Assembly: GCA_947366105.1 (NCBI GenBank)
Contig: CANAZK010000012.1
Coordinates: 1-32,750, forward strand
DNA length: 32,750 bases
Reading direction: 5' to 3'
From: an uncultured Lachnospiraceae bacterium
GTDB lineage: Bacteria > Bacillota > Clostridia > Lachnospirales > Lachnospiraceae
Shown one piece after another: positions 1 through 8,608 of this stretch (its first letter is position 1; the number at the start of each line of letters is the position of its first letter). The translations under genes and the position numbers were made by a program. The notes under the pieces were generated by a model. The model worked only from the letters and a program-made list of their open reading frames with translations. It had not been told where the DNA came from and searched no databases.

Positions 1-703
1 AAATCCGAAGGCAGCCCGTCAATACTGCAAGTTTCAGGCTGTTATTTGTTTTGAGTGCCTCTCCAAGGAGACTTCGGATCAGGGAATGCATCTGGTCATA
101 ATATCCATTTGCATGAGCTTTTGCCAATGGTACATCATATTCGTCAATCAGCAAGATAACTTTTGTACCATGATGCTTTTCCAACAATTCCGACAACACT
201 CTCAGACTATCACCAAATATGGCCTCCGTCATATGATCATCCAAAAGTTTCCGATAATTCGCTTTATCCTGTTCATTCAATGCGTCGCTGTCTAAAAGGT
301 AATACACGTTCGATGCTGTCCTTCTCACAAGTAGAGCCGCCCTTTCAAATGCTGTCTCAAAATTAAGTGCATCAATTCCTTTCAGGGAAATGGATACAAC
401 TGGATATTTCCCCATATATTCTTTACAAAGCACAGTATCTTTTGATATATTCAGTCCATTAAAAATGCTTTTATCTCCATCCAGCGAAAAAAAATGTTCC
501 AACATATTCATATTCAGCGATTTTCCGAATCTCCTTGGACGGGTAAACAGATTTACCGCTCCCCAATTATGAAGTAAATCCGCAATAAGTCCTGTTTTAT
601 CTACATAGTAAAAATCTTCTTTTATCATCTCTTCAAAATTTTCAATCCCAATCGGAAGTTTCTTCTTTCGCATCTCCATCTCTTTCCACACTCCTTCCAT
701 CAT
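1..703 (-). CDS. AAA-ATPase-like / PD-(D/E)XK nuclease family protein, 5' part (cut by window edge)
   Basis: This open frame runs from about 703 off the left edge, so it is absent from the ORF track; I translated it by hand without meeting a stop over 234 codons. It opens with KKLPIGIENFEEMI...YYVDKTG, then TRPRRFGKSLNMNML (the reduced Walker A, RxFGKS, of the predicted AAA-ATPase family PF09820) and later VILLIDEYDVPLAKA (Walker B), ending at VLTGCLRI, all in family order. Members of this family normally carry a C-terminal PD-(D/E)XK nuclease-like domain, which would lie outside the window. They are often multicopy in gut Firmicutes and Bacteroidetes and their biological role is not settled. 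The start is uncertain: tandem ATGs at 703/700, or ATG at 679/673, the latter having AGGAG about 11 bases upstream. A TATAAT-like -10 lies at 739-744. Confidence 0.85.
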   Translation of the reverse strand, partial: MMEGVWKEMEMRKKKLPIGIENFEEMIKEDFYYVDKTGLIADLLHNWGAVNLFTRPRRFGKSLNMNMLEHFFSLDGDKSIFNGLNISKDTVLCKEYMGKYPVVSISLKGIDALNFETAFERAALLVRRTASNVYYLLDSDALNEQDKANYRKLLDDHMTEAIFGDSLRVLSELLEKHHGTKVILLIDEYDVPLAKAHANGYYDQMHSLIRSLLGEALKTNNSLKLAVLTGCLRI

Positions 704-738
704 TTTCAAGCTATTTCCTGCCTTAGATTGTTAAATAC

Positions 739-744
739 ATTATA
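739..744 (-). promoter_or_regulatory. Candidate -10 element for the AAA-ATPase gene
   Basis: The minus strand reads TATAAT here, about 40-60 bases before the possible starts of the AAA-ATPase gene. No convincing -35 hexamer sits 17 bases upstream (nearest is TGGAAA), so this is a weak call. The rest of the short gap 704-784 shows no strong terminator for comEC. Confidence 0.35.
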
Positions 745-784
745 GCAACTACGCAGCGGCATTTCCATAAAAACCTTCCGGCTG

Positions 785-3166
785 TTACTGTTCATTTCGT
801 GACCAGTAACTTTCAACTCTCATTGTTTCACCGCCTTCAACCTCCACTATAAGTGCTCCATTTTCCTGTGTGGAACAGATTTTACTTCCAACATCTACAA
901 GCCTTTCTATTGTCTCCTGATGCGGATGCCCGTACCGGTTTTCTCGTCCTGCTGAAATAAACGCATACGCAGGCATGACCTGTCGGACAAATTGTTCAGA
1001 TGATGAATTCTTCGAGCCATGATGCGCCACTTTCAAGATCTCCCATGTACAATCCCAGTATTGTTTCTCCAACTGCTCTATAAGCTGTTCTTCCCCTTCT
1101 CCCTCCACATCCCCGGTCAGAAGCATATCGAACTCTCCGAACTTCACTGCCAATACCATAGATGCCACGTTCCCCGATTCGTATTCTCCTTCTGGATCCC
1201 GTCCCTCAGATTTTCCATTCTCCGTCTCCGCTCCTAGATTCCCCGGCTGTATACATGTAACCGCCATTTTCCCTTCCCGGATACTCTGTCCCGCTTCCAT
1301 CACAGCTACACGGACTCCATAGTCTTTCGCCTTCTCTGCCAGCCCTGCCAGCGCCTCATCCCACACCTCCTCTACCGGCAGCACCAGCGTCCCGATCTTT
1401 ACACCAATACTCTGTCTCTCAATCAGCTCTTCTACTCCATTTATATGATCACTATCCCCATGAGAAATCAACACATAATCAATTATTCCCACTCCCCGGG
1501 ATTTTAGAAATGATTCCAGCCTGTATTGTCCCGCCTTTTTGACATCGCTGCTCCCGCCATCCACCAAATAGGTACCGCCCTTTGGACCTTTCATGAAGAT
1601 TCCGTCCCCCTGGCCCACATCCAACACCACGACTGAAAGCTTCCCCGCCTCTCCAAAACGAACCGTCAGAATCATAATTCCCACTGCCCACAGGAGAATC
1701 ACCGCCCAACCTGCTTTTTGTTTTCTGTGACCCCTTTTCTTCCCGCATTTTGTCACTAATAAACTTTGATTCCTTTGTTCCTCACATTTCTTCTTTAATA
1801 ATATATATCTCCATATAAACAACCCCAAAAACAAAATTCCATAATATACCCCCATCTGCCACATAGCAGGTCTTCCGATCACAAGCCTTGCTCCCGGCAG
1901 ACGAAGCATTATCTCACAGCTCATTTTATAAATCCACAAAATTTTGCTACATATCCGAAACAGTAAAACAGATAGAGGAACAACCCACGGTGCAAATAAG
2001 CTTCCTGCCATTCCAAAGAATAATAAGGCAGACATCAGCGGGATTACAAAAAGATTCAAAAGAATTGAATAGAGCGGAAATTCAAAGAAATAATAGAGCA
2101 GAATCGGAAGGATGACCAAATTAATACCCATGCTCGCCACCAGCCCCTGTGAAATCACTTTCCATACATGTTCCCAGGCTCCGATCAGATACACAGACAG
2201 ATTCCCATTACATGCTGCCGGCACAAAGATTCCTTCCTGCAACGCCGGCACTACAGTAAGGATTGCGAACACTGCCCCAAAGGACAGCCAGAATCCTCCG
2301 TCATACAGGCTGAGCGGCCGCCACAGCAGCACTATAACCGCCGCAGACGAAAGCACTGTCGGTGCATCGTAACGCCGTCCTGTCATTTCTGCTCCCACCC
2401 GAAACAGAAACATGATAAGCGCCCGCACCGCAGATACTGTAAGCCCAATCATAAGAATATATAACACTAGAAACAGGATTCCGCATGCCCCGCCAATCGT
2501 GTAAGAACCGGTCAGCCTTCTTAATATCTGATAGATCCCGATTCCGATAAAGGAAAGATGGAGGCCAGAGATCGCAAGCAGATGCCCGATTCCGTTAATC
2601 TGGTATAACTCCAACCGTTCCCTGTCAAGTCTGCTTCTGTCTCCAAGCATAATGGCACTCAGCATTCCGCCGTCTCTTTCACCAAGCGTATGTATAAGAA
2701 TTGCGCTCCACTGTTCACGGAGCGTTGCAAGGCATTCCCTGATTCTCCATTCATCCTTTGAAATCACCTCTGTATGATCCGCAAAGACTGCAAAAGAGAT
2801 TCCCTGCTTTTCATAATAAAACTTTTGATTATAATTTCCCGGATTTCGCGGGGCGTCAAACAGACTGACCTTTCCTTGTGTTTTTACCGTATTTCCAAGG
2901 GAAACCGAAACAAACTCTTTATCGTACACGATCATATTAAATTGTAAATCATTGTTATTTTGACGCGTTATTCCCGCATCTTTGATATATAAGATTTGAT
3001 AATCCTGACGTATCTCTCTCCGATACACCTGACCGGCAGCCGATATGCTGCCGCCGTCCTCTCCTGCGGCGGGAGCGGGACATCTCCCGCGCAATCCCGC
3101 TGCCGCCAACAGAATCTGTATTATGATAATTAGAATGCAGACCATTCCAAGAGGTCTTTTCCTCAT
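785..3166 (-). CDS. comEC: DNA internalization-related competence protein ComEC/Rec2
   Basis: This is the inner-membrane channel that carries single-stranded DNA into the cytoplasm during transformation. At 793 aa it has the normal full three-part layout: an N-terminal membrane helix and OB-fold-like region (about residues 1-150), the multi-helix Competence domain with the family motif GIGHLLAISGLHLSFIGIG (about 195-215), and a C-terminal metallo-beta-lactamase-like domain from LSVVVLDVGQGDG through LISHGDSDHINGV, LLTGDVEGEGE and LKVAHHGSKNSS. The metal-site motif is complete, in line with a possible nuclease role suggested for this domain in the family. The start lies 2 bases after the stop of the upstream lipoprotein gene and its own ribosome binding site is poor, so translational coupling is likely. 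It is the last gene of an operon beginning with comEA. No frameshift is visible. Confidence 0.95.
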   Translation of the reverse strand: MRKRPLGMVCILIIIIQILLAAAGLRGRCPAPAAGEDGGSISAAGQVYRREIRQDYQILYIKDAGITRQNNNDLQFNMIVYDKEFVSVSLGNTVKTQGKVSLFDAPRNPGNYNQKFYYEKQGISFAVFADHTEVISKDEWRIRECLATLREQWSAILIHTLGERDGGMLSAIMLGDRSRLDRERLELYQINGIGHLLAISGLHLSFIGIGIYQILRRLTGSYTIGGACGILFLVLYILMIGLTVSAVRALIMFLFRVGAEMTGRRYDAPTVLSSAAVIVLLWRPLSLYDGGFWLSFGAVFAILTVVPALQEGIFVPAACNGNLSVYLIGAWEHVWKVISQGLVASMGINLVILPILLYYFFEFPLYSILLNLFVIPLMSALLFFGMAGSLFAPWVVPLSVLLFRICSKILWIYKMSCEIMLRLPGARLVIGRPAMWQMGVYYGILFLGLFIWRYILLKKKCEEQRNQSLLVTKCGKKRGHRKQKAGWAVILLWAVGIMILTVRFGEAGKLSVVVLDVGQGDGIFMKGPKGGTYLVDGGSSDVKKAGQYRLESFLKSRGVGIIDYVLISHGDSDHINGVEELIERQSIGVKIGTLVLPVEEVWDEALAGLAEKAKDYGVRVAVMEAGQSIREGKMAVTCIQPGNLGAETENGKSEGRDPEGEYESGNVASMVLAVKFGEFDMLLTGDVEGEGEEQLIEQLEKQYWDCTWEILKVAHHGSKNSSSEQFVRQVMPAYAFISAGRENRYGHPHQETIERLVDVGSKICSTQENGALIVEVEGGETMRVESYWSRNEQ

Positions 3167-3168
3167 AT

Positions 3169-4089
3169 TTATTCATGCTCTACTAATTCAATACTGCGGT
3201 CAAAAGGCTCCGCAAGACTGATACTCCCCTGGAATTTTACTGTTGATTCTCCCTCCACCGCAATCTGTACCCGGCTTACGCTGCAATTGCTGATAATTGA
3301 ATCTACAATTCCATGAATAACAATTTCCGGCTTGGCTTCATAAGAATGTGTGAGAAATTTTTCATCAAAATTCACATAACATATGCCGTCTTTCACCGAT
3401 ACGCTCAATATTTTCGTGTCAGGAGACAAAACAGGCTTCAGATCATTTGTCTGAGGTCCCTTTATCAATTGTTCAACAATACGCTTCTCCATAGAAACAT
3501 TTCCAAAAAACCGGACGTCCACTTTTTCGGAAACCAGCTTCTCTCCGCTTTTATCCGCGAAAAACAAAGTAAGCGTTGCTTTCTGCAATGATTTCAGAGC
3601 CGTACCGGTATTCCTTACAAAGGAATCTTTTCCCATATACCCTATTATCTGCCCGTTTTTTGCAGTCAAAGGCTTCTCTCCCACGTAGATATCCACCATC
3701 TCCACTCCCGGAATCTGTGTCAGGGATTGTACAAGAGCCGCCCTTAAAAGTACCTCCTCTACTTCGTCTGTCTCGCTGTATTTTTCATTCATATAAAGAT
3801 GAAGCTTGTTTTTATCGAGGGCAAAACCCACAGCCTCCACGCCATTGGGAAAAGCGGATTTTATATCCACCGATTCCGGAGGTTCTGAAAGCTTATCCAG
3901 CATTGTCTGCACGGCTTTTTCCGGATCCTCCCCCTCCATTACATATTCCTCGCGCACAAGTCCGGTTCCCTCTCCGTTAATATAAAACAAAAATGGACCT
4001 TTCTTATACTCTTCATCTTTTGACCGGCACCCGGCCATGAGCAGAATAAGTAAAAATCCTGCCAAATATACGCTTCTATGACTTTTCAT
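3169..4089 (-). CDS. GerM-type lipoprotein with two GerMN domains
   Basis: A 306-aa exported lipoprotein. The signal peptide ends in the lipobox LLMAGC, so the mature Cys would be lipidated and anchored outside the membrane. Two GerMN domains follow: about residues 50-160 (EKAVQTMLDKLSEPPE ... ALVQSLTQIPGVEMVDIYV) and about 175-295 (RIVEQLIKGPQ ... VNFDEKFLTHSY ... IVHGIVDSIISNCSVSRVQIAVEG). In Bacillus, GerM is needed for sporulation and germination, but this domain is widespread in clostridial lipoproteins and also occurs in LpqB-like partners of sensor kinases. Here it lies 11 bases after a histidine kinase gene and 2 bases before comEC, with a clear GGAGAGG site. The location suggests a sensory or envelope role tied to the kinase or to DNA uptake, but that is inference. 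Confidence 0.88.
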   Translation of the reverse strand: MKSHRSVYLAGFLLILLMAGCRSKDEEYKKGPFLFYINGEGTGLVREEYVMEGEDPEKAVQTMLDKLSEPPESVDIKSAFPNGVEAVGFALDKNKLHLYMNEKYSETDEVEEVLLRAALVQSLTQIPGVEMVDIYVGEKPLTAKNGQIIGYMGKDSFVRNTGTALKSLQKATLTLFFADKSGEKLVSEKVDVRFFGNVSMEKRIVEQLIKGPQTNDLKPVLSPDTKILSVSVKDGICYVNFDEKFLTHSYEAKPEIVIHGIVDSIISNCSVSRVQIAVEGESTVKFQGSISLAEPFDRSIELVEHE

Positions 4090-4100
4090 CCTATCCTCTC

Positions 4101-5561
4101 CTAAACAACATAAGTAAGTGGAACCCGGATCGTAAATGTTGAACCCTCGCCCTCATCGCTGTATACTTTAATGGCTCCCCGGTGCATAATAATTGCGCTT
4201 CGTGCAATCGCGAGACCTAGACCGGTTCCTCCCATTTCTCTTGAGTGGGATTTATCTACACGGTAAAAACGTTCAAAAATATTTTCCGCGTCTTCTTTTG
4301 GAATACCGATACCGGAATCCGCCACCTTCACATAGAAATACTTATGATCCGCATTCAATGAAACATGCACCCAGCCGTTCTCCTTATTATACTTTATTGC
4401 GTTCTCCACCAAATTGGAAAACGCCAGCGACATCTTCACTTCATCTATCTCCGCTGTCACCGGACGGAACGTTTCAAATACAAGCTCAATGTTCCGCTGC
4501 GCCGCAATAGGTCTTAACCGTTTCAATATATGTTCTACCAGCTCATTAATATTTTCCTGTTGTATATTCAGGTTTGCAGACGTCTTATCCATCTTGACCA
4601 AAGAAAGCAGATCATTAATAATCTTGCTCTCACGCTCAATCTCCTCTGCAATATCGCCCATAAACTCCTTGTAAAGCTCCACAGGCACATCATCCTGCGC
4701 AAGCAGTGAGTCTGACAGCACTTTCATTGAAGTCAGCGGCGTTTTCAGCTCATGTGACACATTTGATACAAATTCTTTCCTGGAGTCGTCTACCGCTCTC
4801 ATTCTGACAAGCATCTTATTAAACGCATCTGAAATTAAAGCGGTCTCGGTATATGCCATCTCATGCAGATTCTCAGATTCAAAGCCCTCGTTTACTGCTT
4901 CAATCGCCTTTGTAATTCTCGCGAACGGGTACACCATAAGTTTGGACAACACGACGGCAATGAGAAAAATGAAAACCGCCATTGTTCCTACAAGCACGTC
5001 CGCCATATGCTTCAACGCTTTCTGACTGTCCATATACAAATCTGTAGAAACGCTCATCAAAATGACGCCGATCACCTTTTTACCTTCCTTCACAGGCGTT
5101 GTCACCTCAATATAACTGTTTGCCTCGTCATAAATCGTCGTACTTTTCCCTTTATAACATCGGATAACATCCTCCGATACAACCGTCTTGCCTTCATCCA
5201 GTTCATAAGTGTCTTTGATAATTCTGAATTCATCGTTAATAATTAGAATACGGCCGTTGTAAACATTAGAAAGCTGGACAATCTCAGCATTGATCACTTC
5301 AGATTTGGTATCAGCAATATAATTATAATTTTTCAACTGATTTGATAGAATTGTACACTGATTTTGTATTTCGGCAACATTTGCCGCTACGCTTTTATCC
5401 ACATGACTGTTGAGAATTGCCGCTTTCAAAATCAAACAAGGCACAACCCCCACAGCCGTAAGCAGCACAAGAATGCGCAGACGCAGACTTGTGACTAATT
5501 TGCTCTTAAGCTTTTCCTTAACCTCTAAAATAGTAACCAACTCCCCACTTTGTATATACAT
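4101..5561 (-). CDS. Membrane sensor histidine kinase (HAMP, HisKA, HATPase_c)
   Basis: A sensor kinase of about 486 aa. Order of parts: TM1 (LRILVLLTAVGVVPCLILKAAIL), an extracellular PAS/Cache-like sensor region of about 130 residues, TM2 (LVGTMAVFIFLIAVVLSKLMVYPF), HAMP linker, HisKA with phospho-acceptor His in FVSNVSHELKTPLTS, then the ATPase with N-box LVENAIKYNKE, G1 DSGIGIP, F-box ERFYR and G2 GGTGLGLAIA. All catalytic boxes are intact. It would autophosphorylate and pass phosphate to the response regulator encoded just upstream. The ORF track starts at a GTG at 5573; I prefer ATG at 5561, though neither has a good ribosome binding site. Either way the start lies inside the regulator gene (overlap 44-56 bases), implying coupled translation. 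The signal it senses cannot be read from sequence. Confidence 0.93.
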   Translation of the reverse strand: MYIQSGELVTILEVKEKLKSKLVTSLRLRILVLLTAVGVVPCLILKAAILNSHVDKSVAANVAEIQNQCTILSNQLKNYNYIADTKSEVINAEIVQLSNVYNGRILIINDEFRIIKDTYELDEGKTVVSEDVIRCYKGKSTTIYDEANSYIEVTTPVKEGKKVIGVILMSVSTDLYMDSQKALKHMADVLVGTMAVFIFLIAVVLSKLMVYPFARITKAIEAVNEGFESENLHEMAYTETALISDAFNKMLVRMRAVDDSRKEFVSNVSHELKTPLTSMKVLSDSLLAQDDVPVELYKEFMGDIAEEIERESKIINDLLSLVKMDKTSANLNIQQENINELVEHILKRLRPIAAQRNIELVFETFRPVTAEIDEVKMSLAFSNLVENAIKYNKENGWVHVSLNADHKYFYVKVADSGIGIPKEDAENIFERFYRVDKSHSREMGGTGLGLAIARSAIIMHRGAIKVYSDEGEGSTFTIRVPLTYVV

Positions 5562-6207
5562 ACTTCGGTTCACTCGGATTCGGCTCTATCTTCTCGCGAA
5601 GTCTTCTGACATGAACATCCACAGTCCTTGCGTCCCCCGGATATTCATAGCCCCACACAATATTAAGAAGTTCCTCTCTGCTGTATACCTTATCCGGATT
5701 CATCGCCAAAAGCTCAAGAAGATCAAACTCCTTCGCCGTCAGGTTGATTTCCCTTTCCTCTACATAAACCCTCCTGCTCTGACGGTCAAGCTTCATATCC
5801 CCTTTCAAAAAAAGAATATGATTTTCTTTCTGTCTGTCTCTTTTGCCCGTACGTCTCATAATCGCCTTGATTCGAGCTTTCACTTCCAAAATATTAAACG
5901 GTTTCGTTATGTAATCATCCGCCCCATACTCCAGCCCCAGAATCTTATCCATATCATCGTTCTTTGCCGTAAGCATAATTACAGGCACATCGGAGAATTC
6001 ACGTATCATCTGACATACTTCAAAACCCGTGTACTTCGGAAGCATTACATCCAAGAGAATCAGGTCGTATATCTTTTCCTTCACCATGTTCAGCGCTTCC
6101 TCTCCGTCATAGGCACAGTCTACCTCCATATTATCCTGCTCCAGACTGAACCGTATTCCCTTTACGATAAGCTTCTCATCATCTACGATTAAAACCTTTT
6201 TCCCCAT
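5518..6207 (-). CDS. OmpR/PhoB-family response regulator
   Basis: A 229-aa two-domain regulator. The receiver domain (about 1-120) has the acidic pocket D9/D10, phospho-acceptor D53 in DLILLDVMLP, the conserved Thr in VIMLTAKND and Lys in YITKPF. The winged-helix DNA-binding domain (about 130-228) includes LTAKEFDLLELLAMNPDKV, ARTVDVHVRRLREKIE and KWGVGYYF, the classic OmpR-type signature. It resembles the WalR/PhoP/ResD group in general form, but I cannot assign an ortholog. A good GGGAG site precedes the ATG. It follows comEA by 11 bases and overlaps the cognate kinase gene. Target genes are unknown; competence genes of its own operon are an obvious but untested candidate. Confidence 0.95.
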   Translation of the reverse strand: MGKKVLIVDDEKLIVKGIRFSLEQDNMEVDCAYDGEEALNMVKEKIYDLILLDVMLPKYTGFEVCQMIREFSDVPVIMLTAKNDDMDKILGLEYGADDYITKPFNILEVKARIKAIMRRTGKRDRQKENHILFLKGDMKLDRQSRRVYVEEREINLTAKEFDLLELLAMNPDKVYSREELLNIVWGYEYPGDARTVDVHVRRLREKIEPNPSEPKYVYTKWGVGYYFRG

Positions 6208-6218
6208 ATATGTCTCCC

Positions 6219-6836
6219 TTATTTCACTCTAATATCTTCTTTTATTTTATTGAATACGCCGCTTTTAATTCCCTCGATTTTCATAATATCCTCAATCGAA
6301 CGGAACGCTCCGTTTTCCTCTCTGTACCGTATAATGCTCTCCGCCTTTGACTCTCCGATTCCCGTAAGCGTCATCAGCTCCTCTTTCGCAGCGGTGTTCA
6401 GATTCACTTTACCGGCATCTCCCGGCATCCGTCCTTCCATGCCCGCAGAATTTTCCGATTCCTCTTTTCTTGTTTCTTCTTTAGAGGGAACATAAATTCG
6501 TTCCCCGTCTTCCGTAAGCTCCGCCTGATTCAGATACGTCTCGTCTGCCTCGGATGTCATGCCTCCCGCAGCTTCAACAGCCTCGTAAACGCGGCTTCCC
6601 TGCTTCAGCTCATATACTCCCGGCGCAAAAACCGCACCGCATACATAAACAAACTGAGTTCCAACCTCTTTAAGCTCCTTACCGCTCCCGGCATATTCCT
6701 GAAGTTCTTCCTTCTCTTTTGTATCTTCTTCTGTTGCTTCCTTAAGCGTAAATGTCTCTTTTTCTCTACATCCGCAGCATAAACACAGTACAATGCATAT
6801 TCCCAAACAACACATTTTTCTTATTATGTCCCGCAT
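6219..6836 (-). CDS. comEA: ComEA-type DNA-binding lipoprotein (SLBB + helix-hairpin-helix)
   Basis: A 205-aa DNA receptor for transformation. The N-terminus is a lipoprotein signal peptide (CIVLCLCCGC) rather than the usual single membrane anchor. An SLBB domain spans about residues 62-120 (FVYVCGAVFAPGVYEL ... DGERIYVPS). The C-terminal 65 residues hold the ComEA helix-hairpin-helix pair, KVNLNTAAKEELMTLTGIGESKAESIIRYRE and IEDIMKIEGIKSGVFNKIKEDI, which binds the DNA backbone. In the family ComEA holds incoming DNA outside the membrane and delivers it to ComEC, encoded four genes downstream. It is the first gene of the operon, with AAGGAGG before the ATG and its own promoter at 6897-6925. 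Confidence 0.93.
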   Translation of the reverse strand: MRDIIRKMCCLGICIVLCLCCGCREKETFTLKEATEEDTKEKEELQEYAGSGKELKEVGTQFVYVCGAVFAPGVYELKQGSRVYEAVEAAGGMTSEADETYLNQAELTEDGERIYVPSKEETRKEESENSAGMEGRMPGDAGKVNLNTAAKEELMTLTGIGESKAESIIRYREENGAFRSIEDIMKIEGIKSGVFNKIKEDIRVK

Positions 6837-6846
6837 AAATTCCTCC

Positions 6847-6871
6847 TTGTAATTCTTTCGTTAAATTACAA
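6847..6871 (-). promoter_or_regulatory. Hairpin in the comEA leader, abutting the ribosome binding site
   Basis: TTGTAATT and AATTACAA are perfect 8-base arms around a 9-base loop. On the comEA transcript the hairpin ends directly next to AAGGAGG, so folding could hinder or position ribosome access. There is no U-run, so it is not a terminator. Whether it has a function is unknown. Confidence 0.5.
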
Positions 6872-6896
6872 TACCCCTCTATGCATAGACATAATT

Positions 6897-6925
6897 ATTG
6901 TAACGAATTTCAGGTTAAAATGCAA
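6897..6925 (-). promoter_or_regulatory. Sigma-A-type promoter for the comEA operon
   Basis: Minus strand TTGCAT, 17-base spacer, TACAAT, about 60 bases before the comEA ATG. The -35 ends one base from the stop codon of the DMT transporter gene. No competence-type box was recognised nearby. Confidence 0.6.
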
Positions 6926-7357
6926 CTACTTCCATTGGAAGATTCCGACCCCCGCAAGCGCAATTGCCATGCCGATTACCTTTCTCCATTCAAGCGGCTG
7001 CTTATCCACTCCGAAAAGTCCCATAAGTTCGATTACATAAGCCACGATAAGCTGTGCAATTACAATGAGAAGCGCCGCCTTGGCAGGTCCGAGCATCTCC
7101 ATACTCTTAATAACAGTCCATGTAATACCGGCGCCGATCACACCCCCTAAAAGCACATATTTTGGATGTACTTCGGCAATTGCGGCAATGCTGTCTCTTC
7201 CGGCGATAAACCATGCTGCCGCACAGACCAAAAATGCCGTAAGCTGAACCCAGCCGTTTGACACCCACATTCCCGTTGTTTTCGTAACCTGCGTGTTGAA
7301 TACTCCCTGCACGCTCATAAGCGCTCCCGATATAAGCGCAATAATAAATCCAATCAT
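6926..7357 (-). CDS. DMT-superfamily small transporter (DUF606/YdcZ type)
   Basis: A 143-aa very hydrophobic protein with about five membrane helices. It matches the short DUF606 (YdcZ) branch of the drug/metabolite transporter superfamily: MIGFIIALISGALMSVQGVFNTQ at the start, a central GGVIGAGITWTVIKSMEMLGPAKAALLIVIAQ, and the closing WRKVIGMAIALAGVGIF. In this family single-domain proteins act as dimers or pairs; substrates are mostly unknown. A clear AAGGAGG precedes the ATG. It lies 66 bases after argD without a strong terminator between, so it may be the last gene of the arginine operon and could move a related metabolite, which is inference from position only. Confidence 0.85.
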   Translation of the reverse strand: MIGFIIALISGALMSVQGVFNTQVTKTTGMWVSNGWVQLTAFLVCAAAWFIAGRDSIAAIAEVHPKYVLLGGVIGAGITWTVIKSMEMLGPAKAALLIVIAQLIVAYVIELMGLFGVDKQPLEWRKVIGMAIALAGVGIFQWK

Positions 7358-7423
7358 TGGTATTCCTCCTTAGAAAATTTTCCTAACATAAGAATACCCA
7401 ATAATTGGATTTTTATTCCTGAT

Positions 7424-8608
7424 TTACGCTCTCAAAGCCATCTTAAGTTTTTCAATCATCTCGTCCACATGCTCTTTTGTAATCACAAGCGGAGGCAGCA
7501 TGCGGAGAACATTCCCTCCTGCCGAAATAACAATCAAGCCTTCCCGCTGTGCGTTGGCAATGACTTCTCCCACCGGTCTTTCCAAAGCCAGTCCCTGCAT
7601 CAGACCCTTTCCACGCCTAGCCGCCACAGTATCACATTCCTGTACCAGTCCATCTAATTCGGCTTCAAAATAAGCGCTGATTTCCTTTACATGGTCTAGA
7701 ATCTTCTCCTCCTCAAAGATATCAAGAACTGCGCTTACCGCCGCGCATGCAAACGGATTGCCGCCATAGGTTGTTCCGTGGTCTCCCGGCTTTAACGAAT
7801 ATTGGGCAGCTTTCTCCGTCATGGCAAACGCCCCCACAGGCACGCCGTTTCCGACAGCCTTTGCAATACACATAATATCAGGCCGAATACCGTAATCCTG
7901 CCATGCAAACATAGAACCCGTTCTTCCCATGCCGCACTGAATTTCATCTAAGATAAGTAAAATATCCTCTCTGTCACAAAGCTCTCTTACACCTTTTAAG
8001 AAATCAGGGTCAACCGGATAAATTCCGCCTTCTCCCTGAATAGTCTCCATGATAATTGCACAAGTCTTATCCGTTACCTGCGCTTTTACACTCTCAATAT
8101 CATTATATTCCGCAAACCTTACTCCTTTAATAAGCGGTTCAAACGGCGTCCGATAATCCTCCGTACCCGTCACAGATACGGCTCCCATGCTTCTTCCATG
8201 AAAGGAACGGTTCATTGCAATAAATTCATATTTTCCCGATTCCTTTGCATATGCATATTTTCTTGCAGCTTTCAGCGCGCCTTCAATGGCTTCCGTTCCG
8301 CTGTTTGTAAAAAATACCCGGTCCATCTGCGCTGCTTTTTTTAATTTCTCCGCCGCGTCTGCAATCGGCGCCGTGTAGAATAAGTTAGATACATGCAGAA
8401 GCTTATCCACCTGCTCTTTTAACGCCTTCTTATATCTCTCATGACTGTATCCAAGCGAGCACACCCCAATGCCCGCCGCAAAGTCCAAATATTTCTTACC
8501 ATTTACATCGCAGAGATATACGCCCTCTCCTTTATCAAGTATAATCTGATAACGGTTGTAAGTATGCAAAAGAGCCTGCTCCGCTTTTTCAATATAATTA
8601 TTCTCCAT
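7424..8608 (-). CDS. argD: Acetylornithine aminotransferase
   Basis: PLP-dependent class III aminotransferase, about 394 aa, which converts N-acetylglutamate semialdehyde and glutamate to N-acetylornithine and 2-oxoglutarate. Visible motifs: [18 protein letters not shown] near the N-terminus, the PLP-phosphate region [18 protein letters not shown], the aspartate in [15 protein letters not shown], and the Schiff-base Lys in [14 protein letters not shown], followed by [16 protein letters not shown]. The track begins at 8626; ATG at 8608 ([11 protein letters not shown]) is better, since it has GGAAGCAGG seven bases upstream and matches the usual N-terminus. It overlaps the end of argB by 11 bases, so the two are translationally coupled. 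Confidence 0.95.
   Translation of the reverse strand: MENNYIEKAEQALLHTYNRYQIILDKGEGVYLCDVNGKKYLDFAAGIGVCSLGYSHERYKKALKEQVDKLLHVSNLFYTAPIADAAEKLKKAAQMDRVFFTNSGTEAIEGALKAARKYAYAKESGKYEFIAMNRSFHGRSMGAVSVTGTEDYRTPFEPLIKGVRFAEYNDIESVKAQVTDKTCAIIMETIQGEGGIYPVDPDFLKGVRELCDREDILLILDEIQCGMGRTGSMFAWQDYGIRPDIMCIAKAVGNGVPVGAFAMTEKAAQYSLKPGDHGTTYGGNPFACAAVSAVLDIFEEEKILDHVKEISAYFEAELDGLVQECDTVAARRGKGLMQGLALERPVGEVIANAQREGLIVISAGGNVLRMLPPLVITKEHVDEMIEKLKMALRA

Noticed and set aside
5410-6192. 260-aa plus-strand ORF opposite the kinase and regulator genes
   Set aside because: Shadow of the response regulator and kinase frames; no family resemblance.
7358-7423. Terminator between argD and the DMT transporter
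   Set aside because: Only the weak palindrome CCAATTATTGG and TTAGGAAAATTTTCTAA are present, without a G/C-rich stem and T-run; read-through seems likely.
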